Below are positions 6,330 through 11,790 of a DNA stretch of 11,790 nucleotides, one piece after another. The notes under the pieces were generated by a model that saw only the letters and a program-made list of their open reading frames with translations, searched no databases and was not told the origin of the DNA. The first letter of the stretch is position 1; the number at the start of each line of letters is the position of its first letter. The translations under genes and the position numbers were made by a program. Location: assembly GCA_050251575.1 (NCBI GenBank), contig JBFWMP010000087.1:1-11790 (forward strand), given 5' to 3'. Origin of the DNA: X23 sp050251575 (GTDB lineage: Bacteria > Bacillota > Clostridia > SK-Y3).

Positions 6330-7717
6330 AAATCGCAATTATAGGAAAGAGTCAGATGAATGGCTATTTAAGGGAACAACTTGAAAGAGGAGATTTAACC
6401 CCCGTTTTTTTAGATGACATTAATGATATAAAAAGTTTTAATGGGGAAAAAGGCAGGTTTGTCATATCAACCGGTCAAGAACAGATTGAAGCCGGTTATG
6501 TTATTGTAAATGAGCAAATAGCATTTCAAAATCAATTACAACACGTATTAGAACAAGGGAATTCTGTATTTTCGGTAGTGTCTGACCAACAAATGGAGAC
6601 TTTGTACGAAACTAAACAAACAATTGTGTATATTCAGGACTTTCCTGAGGAGTCCCCGGATATTATGACAAGTATAGCACTTGATAGAATTACGAAAATA
6701 TCCAAAATGAAAAATCAAGTTTTCTATTTGTCACAGTTTATGAAAGCACCAGGGAGAGAGCTTGAAGCTTTATATACTGAGGCAAGAAATTCAGGAGTTG
6801 TATTTATTAAGTATGATAAGTTATCCATAAATTATCACCCAAGCTCCGGTTTTAGTGTGCAGTTTTTTGATGGTTATGAAAGCATTCTTATAAATGACTG
6901 CGTATTGATATCCGCCAGCAAGCTCATGCCGGATAAAAACTCCAACCAGATTTCAAAGATTTTTCGGATAAGGCTTAATGAAGAAGGATTTATTGACAAA
7001 GATAAACATTTCTTATACCCCGTTTCTACTAACCGTAAAGGCATATATGTTTTGGATAATACAAGCAATCTGATTGACGATGATACGCTATTATCTACTG
7101 TCAGATATACCGTATCTGAAATAAGAAGTGAAATCAATAAGGGACAAAATGAGCTGTATGCGCAAGTGGATGCGGAAAAATGTGCTTTTTGCTACACCTG
7201 TTACAGGATATGCCCACATGCGGCCATGACTCCGGATCATGATAACTCCGCAATGAAGAACCTCAATCAAGGTTGTTATGGATGCGGGATATGTGCTTCT
7301 GTTTGTCCGGCTGGTGCAATCAATATTAATAATACCGTTACCGACAATCATCTGACTTCTAACATATTAAAGGTTTTTTGCTGTGAGAATTCAACAGAAA
7401 TTGCTATCAAAAATATTAAAATGCAATTGAATAGTTTTTATGATGATATCGAGATTTCGACTGTTTCATGTGGAGGGGAAGTAAGTGCAGGAGGAATTAT
7501 CTCTGCAATGCAGCGTTATAAGAAGGTACTTGTAGCCACGTGTATGGATGATGCTTGCAGGCATTTCGAAGGTAATAAAAGGGCGCACAAGCAGGTGCTG
7601 CGGGCCAAGGAGATGTTAAAAGCAGCGGGTCTTGATGAAAGCAGAGTAGAATATATACAGTTGTCCCATGTGATGTCACGAGTAATGAGTGAATGTGTAA
7701 AGGAGGCGTTAGCTTGA
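6326..7717 (+). CDS. degenerate HdrA - ferredoxin - MvhD fusion (QmoB-like subunit)
   Basis: This is a three-part electron-transfer protein of 463 residues. I chose ATG 6326 because it forms an ATGA overlap with the gene before and has GGAGGG (6315-6320) five bases upstream; ATG 6311 lies ahead of that site. Residues 1-270 follow the HdrA fold: VYIQDFPEES (101-110) sits where HdrA has FIQCVGSRD, and the VFYLSQF and GVVFIKYDKL stretches follow as in HdrA. The GxGxxG FAD loop is eroded and the four HdrA cluster cysteines are absent. Residues 280-335 carry two [4Fe-4S] motifs (C286/289/292/296 and C317/320/323/327). Residues 348-463 resemble MvhD/FlpD, an iron-sulfur subunit (C352, C353, C382, C406, C411; CMDDACRHFEGNKRA). 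The ferredoxin-MvhD end recalls QmoB. The N-terminal part is probably structural and may pair with the short HdrA before it. Confidence 0.8.
   Translation: MKIAIIGKSQMNGYLREQLERGDLTPVFLDDINDIKSFNGEKGRFVISTGQEQIEAGYVIVNEQIAFQNQLQHVLEQGNSVFSVVSDQQMETLYETKQTIVYIQDFPEESPDIMTSIALDRITKISKMKNQVFYLSQFMKAPGRELEALYTEARNSGVVFIKYDKLSINYHPSSGFSVQFFDGYESILINDCVLISASKLMPDKNSNQISKIFRIRLNEEGFIDKDKHFLYPVSTNRKGIYVLDNTSNLIDDDTLLSTVRYTVSEIRSEINKGQNELYAQVDAEKCAFCYTCYRICPHAAMTPDHDNSAMKNLNQGCYGCGICASVCPAGAININNTVTDNHLTSNILKVFCCENSTEIAIKNIKMQLNSFYDDIEISTVSCGGEVSAGGIISAMQRYKKVLVATCMDDACRHFEGNKRAHKQVLRAKEMLKAAGLDESRVEYIQLSHVMSRVMSECVKEALA
7699..7706 (+). promoter_or_regulatory. ribosome binding site fixing a TTG start for metV
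   Basis: AAAGGAGG lies seven bases before TTG 7714 and inside the ORF that would open at ATG 7693. This makes the TTG the likely start; it overlaps the TGA of the previous gene as TTGA. Confidence 0.75.
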
Positions 7718-8382
7718 TTGTTGCAGAACAAAAACCTATGGAGGAAATTTTAAAAACCCTGGAAGGCTTTAAAAAAATTCTTATTTCAGGGTGTGGTACA
7801 TGCGTTACTGTTTGTATGGCAGGCGGTGAAAAAGAAGCGCTTGAGCTTGCTTCACTGCTTGCTGCAAGAAGCAGTGAGAACAATGACGGAGTGCAGGTGA
7901 AAGTCACAACACCTAAAAGACAGTGTGATGTGGAATTCCTTGATGAAATTGCTGAAGAGGTAAAAGATGCGGATGTAATTCTTTCAATGGCATGTGGTGC
8001 AGGTGTACAGTTTATGGCAGAAAGATATTATGACAAGCTGGTGCTTCCCGCATTGAATACGAAATTCATGGGTGTAACCCGTGATGTCGGTTACTGGACA
8101 GAAATGTGTCAGGGATGCGGAAATTGCATGCTAGAAAAAACCGGAGGAGTTTGTCCGGTTACCAGATGTTCCAAAAGCAATTTTAACGGTCCCTGCGGAG
8201 GATCTTCCAAAGGCAAATGTGAAGTGGATGAAGGGATAGACTGCGGGTGGCAGTTGATATACGATAAGCTTAAATCTTTAGGAAAACTCTCTAAACTCTA
8301 TGAGATCCTAGAGTTTAGAGACTGGAGAAGCAGTCGCGACGGTGGACCAAGAAAAGTAGAGAAAAGGGAAATGATATTATGA
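7714..8382 (+). CDS. metV: MetV, iron-sulfur partner subunit of methylene-tetrahydrofolate reductase
   Basis: MetV is the zinc/iron-sulfur partner of MetF in acetogen methylene-THF reductases and links MetF to its electron donor module. The protein is 222 residues from TTG 7714, chosen for its ribosome binding site and TTGA overlap. Cysteine motifs are GCGTCVTVC (C27, C30, C34), C71, MACGAG (C94), MCQGCGNC (C132, C135, C138), and C147, C152, C161, C169 and C177 further on. The block GVCPVTRCSKSNFNGPCGG is typical of the MTHFR C-terminal/MetV family. Length agrees with known MetV proteins of a little over 200 residues. It lies directly before metF with an ATGA overlap, the standard metVF order, so the two are probably made as a pair. 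Cluster number cannot be read with certainty. Confidence 0.9.
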   Translation: MIVAEQKPMEEILKTLEGFKKILISGCGTCVTVCMAGGEKEALELASLLAARSSENNDGVQVKVTTPKRQCDVEFLDEIAEEVKDADVILSMACGAGVQFMAERYYDKLVLPALNTKFMGVTRDVGYWTEMCQGCGNCMLEKTGGVCPVTRCSKSNFNGPCGGSSKGKCEVDEGIDCGWQLIYDKLKSLGKLSKLYEILEFRDWRSSRDGGPRKVEKREMIL

Positions 8383-9326
8383 TAGATAATAGAAGCAATT
8401 TACAAAAAGTTCTTGAAGCCGGTTATTTTTCAGTAAGTGCGGAACTCGGCCCACCCATGAGCGCCAATGGTGATTTCGTAAAAGAGAAAGCAAGAGCATT
8501 ATCGGGCATTGTAGATGCTGTAAATATTACCGATAACCAAACAGCGATTGTAAGAATGTCTAGTATAGCAGCTGCCTGTATCTGTATGAATGAAGGAGTA
8601 GAGCCTATCGTTCAGATGACCTGTAGGGACAGGAATAGAATTGCCATACAAAGTGATCTGCTGGGAGCATATGCATTAGGACTGAAGAATTTATTATGTC
8701 TTTCCGGTGACCATCAAACTTTTGGAAATCATCCGCAGGCTAAAAATGTATATGATATTGATTCAATACAACTTATACAGGGGTTGAGAAAGCAAAAGGA
8801 AGAAAGCATATTTATGAGCGGATCTCCTACAAAAAAACCTTCCGAATTTTTCCTTGGAGCAGCTGCGAATCCTTTCGCCGATCCTGAAGAACTGCAGTTT
8901 ATACGTTTGTATAAGAAAATAGAAGCAGGAGCGCAATTTATCCAGACACAAGCAATCTATGATGTTGAACAATTTTCGCAATGGATGGAAAAGGTGAGAA
9001 GCCAAGGACTTCATAAAAAGATATTTATACTTGCGGGTATTTTGGTAAATAAATCATTAAAGTCGCTGGAGATGACCAATAAGGTAGCCGGAATACACGT
9101 GCCGGATGCATTGATTGAAAGGATGAAAGGTGCTTCAAATAAGGAAGAGGAAGGTATTGCTATTGCATTGGAATTGATAAAAGATATCAGAGAGATCGAA
9201 GGTGTGAGCGGAATTCATATCATGGCTGTCGGTTGGGAAAGTATCGTTCCTACTATTATTGAAAAAGCCGGGCTGCTCCCACGACCGCAAATTGCTGAGG
9301 AAAAGGAGAGTGATCCCAATGCATGA
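8379..9326 (+). CDS. metF: methylene-tetrahydrofolate reductase catalytic subunit
   Basis: This enzyme interconverts 5,10-methylene-THF and 5-methyl-THF using FAD or FMN in a TIM barrel. The product is 315 residues, in the usual range. SVSAELGPP places the catalytic glutamate at about residue 22. QMTCRDRN (79-86) and CLSGDHQ with Asp111 match the flavin and folate-binding segments of MetF. FIQTQAIYDVEQF is the conserved strand near the end of the barrel. The gene starts at ATG 8379 by ATGA overlap with metV and overlaps the next gene by eight bases. With MetV and Hdr proteins in the same operon, electrons probably pass through this complex rather than come directly from NADH. Direction, methyl-THF formation (acetogenesis) or oxidation (methylotrophic growth), is not set by sequence. 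Confidence 0.93.
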   Translation: MIDNRSNLQKVLEAGYFSVSAELGPPMSANGDFVKEKARALSGIVDAVNITDNQTAIVRMSSIAAACICMNEGVEPIVQMTCRDRNRIAIQSDLLGAYALGLKNLLCLSGDHQTFGNHPQAKNVYDIDSIQLIQGLRKQKEESIFMSGSPTKKPSEFFLGAAANPFADPEELQFIRLYKKIEAGAQFIQTQAIYDVEQFSQWMEKVRSQGLHKKIFILAGILVNKSLKSLEMTNKVAGIHVPDALIERMKGASNKEEEGIAIALELIKDIREIEGVSGIHIMAVGWESIVPTIIEKAGLLPRPQIAEEKESDPNA

Positions 9327-9729
9327 TGTTAATTCATTCGAAAAGAATTTTATGGATAAGGTTGCTTCAAGACCCGGTGGAGAAAGAGTAAGAAGCTGCT
9401 TTCTTTGTGGGACATGTACAGCGGGGTGCCCTATTAGTAATCTTAATGCTAAATATAATCCCCGACGTATTATGAGAATGATTTCATTGGGAATGCGGGA
9501 TGAAATACTGGCGTCGCCTGAAATATGGCAGTGTATTCAGTGCCATGTATGTGTTGCACACTGTCCACAGGATGTAAGATTTGCGGATATCATGAGGGTC
9601 TTATGGGATATAGCCGTTGAAGAGGGCTACGTAGCAAAAGAACTTATTGAGAAAATTGACAAACTAGATGTAGAAATCAAACAGAAAAGAATGAAGCAAA
9701 TAGAACAACTTTTAGAGAGTAACTCATAA
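9319..9729 (+). CDS. hdrC: HdrC-like ferredoxin subunit with two [4Fe-4S] clusters
   Basis: This is a small soluble electron-transfer protein that wires HdrA to its partners. I chose ATG 9319 (136 residues) because AAAAGGAG (9301-9308) lies ten bases upstream; the longer frame from 9259 runs inside metF. Two classical motifs are present: CFLCGTCTAGCP (C27, C30, C33, C37) and CIQCHVCVAHCP (C72, C75, C78, C82), with NPRRIMRMISLG between them, as in HdrC. A Lys/Glu-rich helical tail follows residue 105. It is short for the family and lacks the membrane domain of QmoC or HdrE. It overlaps metF by eight bases and lies 43 bases before the long hdrA gene. The usual partner HdrB is not encoded beside it. 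Confidence 0.87.
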   Translation: MHDVNSFEKNFMDKVASRPGGERVRSCFLCGTCTAGCPISNLNAKYNPRRIMRMISLGMRDEILASPEIWQCIQCHVCVAHCPQDVRFADIMRVLWDIAVEEGYVAKELIEKIDKLDVEIKQKRMKQIEQLLESNS

Positions 9730-9772
9730 TTGCAATATATTTCTAATGTCAAGTGTTTTTTAGGAGGGTGCT

Positions 9773-11790
9773 ATGAAAAAGCCAGTACTTGTTTTAGGAG
9801 GAGGTATTGCCGGCATACAGGCAGCGCTGGATTTAGCTGAGATGGAAGTTCCGGTCTTCATTGTGGAGAACTCACCCAGCATTGGGGGTAGGATGGCACA
9901 GCTTGATAAGACATTTCCTACAAATGATTGTTCTGCCTGTATTTTAGCTCCAAAGGTAACTTCATGTTTCAATCATCCCCTCATTAAGACTTTTACATGG
10001 AGTGATTTAGTAGAGATTAAAGGTGAAGCCCCTGATTTTACTGTAATTATAAATAAAAAAGCACGCTTTATTGATGAGGATGTGTGCGTAGGCTGCAATG
10101 CATGTACTTTAAAATGCCCAATCGACATTAAGAGTGAATTCGATATGGAAATAGGCGTCAGACATGCTGTTTATAAGCCTTATGCGCAGGCAGTTCCTAA
10201 TAAAGTAGTGATAGACAAGAAAGGAACATCTCCATGCACATTTAACTGTCCTGCACACATCAATGCGCATGGCATTGCGTCATTAGTACGCAAGGGGAGG
10301 TTTGAAGAAGCCTTAAAGCTGGCGAGGAAAGTTACCCCTTTTGTAGGTATTCTTGGAAGAACCTGTTCGGGAGATTGTGAAAGTCATTGCTACAAAAAAC
10401 ATGTTGATTCACCTGTCGCAATTCACTCCTTGGAACGTTTTATAGCAGATTATGAGATCGATCAGGGAAGAACACCCAAGATGGCAGTCCCTTCAGTAAT
10501 CAAGCAAAATAAGATTGCTGTGATAGGGGCAGGTCCTGCAGGGCTAAACTGCGCATATCAATTGGCATTAAAGGGGTATCCGGTTACTGTCTTTGAACAG
10601 ATGGAGCAGCCTGGAGGGACGCTTCGAACAAGAGTATCTGAAAATCTGTCAGATGCTGCAGTGTTAGATAGAGAAATACAACTTATCACTGATATAGGTG
10701 TACAAATAGAGTGTAACGTAGAAGTGGGCAAAGATTTAACTATAGATGGACTTCGTGAACAAGGATATGAAGCATTTTTTGTCGCAGTCGGGAATCAATC
10801 TAAAAAAAATGTTGCCGGTATCATGGAAAGTCTGACTACTGATGAAAATGGGAATATAGTTTGCGATGAAGCAGATATTTTCATTGGAGGAGATATTATT
10901 TCAGGTGCTATAACTGCTGTAGAAGCTATTGCGGCAGGAAATCGTGCAGCAATCAGCATAAGTAATTATTTGGAGGGAACCGATATTCCTCAAACACCAT
11001 TCCTTTTGCCGCAAACACCTATTGGAGCAGTTGATTTTAAAAGAGGAGCTGCTTTAGTATCTTCAAATACATCGTTGACGGCAGAGAAACAGTTGGAATT
11101 TATAGCAGAAGCTGCAAAGAAGGAAGCATCACGCTGTATGGATTGTTCCATATGCTCCGAGTGTAAGGCTTGTGAACAAATATGTCCGCCTAAAGCGATA
11201 AGACATGAACAGAGGGATGAGATGATTGAAATACCGGTTTCTGCTGTAGTATTAGCGTCCGGCTATGATACTTCCAAGAATATCCCAGATATTTTTGGAT
11301 ATAAGAAATATCCTAATGTAGTGACAAGTTTGGAATATGAGCGTATTCTTTCAGCGTCCGGTCCTTACCAAGGGCATGTGCAGAGACCGTCGGATAAAAA
11401 AGCTCCGTCTAGAATTGCTTTTATACAATGTGTAGGTTCAAGGGATTATAAATGTGATACTGATTACTGTTCTGCCGTATGTTGTATGTACGCCGTCAAG
11501 GAAGCGATTATAACAAAAGAGCATCTTCATACTGTACGTGATATTGATATATTTTATATGGATATGAGGGCGTACGGTAAAGATTTTGACAAATATATAG
11601 ACTCTGCAAAAAATAAACATGGTATTTCCTTTATAAGAAGCAGAGTAGCTGATATTACAGAGGATAAGGAAACAGAAAATCTTATTATCAGATACTGTGA
11701 CTCAGATGGAAATATGATTTCTGCTGAATACGACATGGTGGTTCTGTCGGTAGGGCTATGCTCCAAGCCGGAAATTCAGCCGTTGATGGG
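9773..11790 (+). CDS. hdrA: HdrA with an inserted GltD/NfnB-like flavin module (partial, runs off the right edge)
   Basis: This large flavoprotein is probably the electron-splitting core of the complex. The start is ATG 9773, after TAGGAGGG. The 672 residues visible show, in order: HdrA FAD motif GGGIAG (9-14), NDCSACILAPKVTSC (C53, C56, C65), a ferredoxin motif (C105, C108, C111, C115), then a GltD-like part with CTFNC (C155, C159) and GRTCSGDCESHC (C198, C202, C206). A second FAD motif, IGAGPAG (251-257), follows, ending in IFIGGDIISGAITAVEAIAAG. Next come RCMDCSICSECKACEQIC (455-471) and the HdrA cluster motif QCVGSRD (C553) with YCSAVCC (C566, C570, C571). The insert goes from FFVAVG (340) almost straight to the final GGD segment (372-374), so the NAD(P)H-binding Rossmann domain of GltD/NfnB seems missing. 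The C-terminus lies outside the window. Confidence 0.88.
   Translation, partial: MKKPVLVLGGGIAGIQAALDLAEMEVPVFIVENSPSIGGRMAQLDKTFPTNDCSACILAPKVTSCFNHPLIKTFTWSDLVEIKGEAPDFTVIINKKARFIDEDVCVGCNACTLKCPIDIKSEFDMEIGVRHAVYKPYAQAVPNKVVIDKKGTSPCTFNCPAHINAHGIASLVRKGRFEEALKLARKVTPFVGILGRTCSGDCESHCYKKHVDSPVAIHSLERFIADYEIDQGRTPKMAVPSVIKQNKIAVIGAGPAGLNCAYQLALKGYPVTVFEQMEQPGGTLRTRVSENLSDAAVLDREIQLITDIGVQIECNVEVGKDLTIDGLREQGYEAFFVAVGNQSKKNVAGIMESLTTDENGNIVCDEADIFIGGDIISGAITAVEAIAAGNRAAISISNYLEGTDIPQTPFLLPQTPIGAVDFKRGAALVSSNTSLTAEKQLEFIAEAAKKEASRCMDCSICSECKACEQICPPKAIRHEQRDEMIEIPVSAVVLASGYDTSKNIPDIFGYKKYPNVVTSLEYERILSASGPYQGHVQRPSDKKAPSRIAFIQCVGSRDYKCDTDYCSAVCCMYAVKEAIITKEHLHTVRDIDIFYMDMRAYGKDFDKYIDSAKNKHGISFIRSRVADITEDKETENLIIRYCDSDGNMISAEYDMVVLSVGLCSKPEIQPLM

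Noticed and set aside
5328..7717. A single hdrA gene broken by a frameshift into two parts
   Set aside because: Each protein has its own complete HdrA-like second half, its own ribosome binding site and an ATGA junction, and the second continues into ferredoxin and MvhD domains. These are two genes.
7497..7907. 136-codon open frame on the minus strand
   Set aside because: It is antisense to the MvhD domain and metV, has low-complexity content and no supporting context.
9730..9772. Operon break before the long hdrA gene
   Set aside because: The gap is only 43 bases, with no terminator hairpin and no clear promoter, so hdrC and hdrA are probably co-transcribed.
1..11790. Mobile elements, CRISPR arrays, tRNA or rRNA genes
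   Set aside because: No transposase or integrase frames, regular repeat-spacer units or RNA-gene sequences were seen on either strand.

Overview
The window looks like chromosomal DNA from a low-GC anaerobic Firmicute (class Clostridia), probably an acetogen or a related methyl-group-using anaerobe. The evidence is AT-rich codon use, strong GGAGG-type ribosome binding sites, TTG/GTG starts, and a methyl-tetrahydrofolate (methyl-THF) gene set built around MetV, MetF and Hdr proteins, as known from Moorella-type acetogens. I cannot name the genus from sequence alone.

Region 1 (1-3592, plus strand) is a complete tripartite tricarboxylate transporter operon: tctC (lipoprotein binding protein), tctB (small membrane subunit) and tctA (large membrane subunit). 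A near-perfect sigma-54 (-24/-12) promoter precedes it at 226-242, so an enhancer-binding activator probably switches it on. A long stem-loop separates tctC from tctB. A perfect 20-bp bidirectional terminator (3703-3748) closes the operon and also serves the convergent minus-strand operon.

Region 2 (3747-5172, minus strand) is a two-gene operon. A methyl-THF:corrinoid methyltransferase comes first, then a FolT-type folate ECF S-component. A consensus-like sigma-A promoter lies at 5144-5172.

Region 3 (5328 to the right edge, plus strand) is a tightly packed, divergently transcribed redox operon. Its order is a short HdrA/QmoA-like flavoprotein, a degenerate HdrA-ferredoxin-MvhD (QmoB-like) fusion, MetV, MetF, HdrC, and a long HdrA with an inserted GltD/NfnB-like module that runs off the window. 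Several genes overlap by a few bases, so the products are probably made together and may form one complex. Their likely job is electron transfer linked to methylene-THF/methyl-THF interconversion.

How the parts may work together (inference): the methyltransferase moves methyl groups between a corrinoid protein and THF, FolT brings in folate for the THF pool, and MetVF with the Hdr/Qmo-like proteins reduces or oxidises the C1 unit with flavin-based electron transfer. The transporter may import a carboxylated substrate for this metabolism, but only adjacency supports that link. No HdrB, corrinoid protein or substrate-specific methyltransferase lies in the window. The most unusual points are three HdrA-derived polypeptides in one MetVF operon, one of which has lost its FAD and cluster motifs, and a GltD-like insert that appears to lack its NAD(P)H-binding domain.
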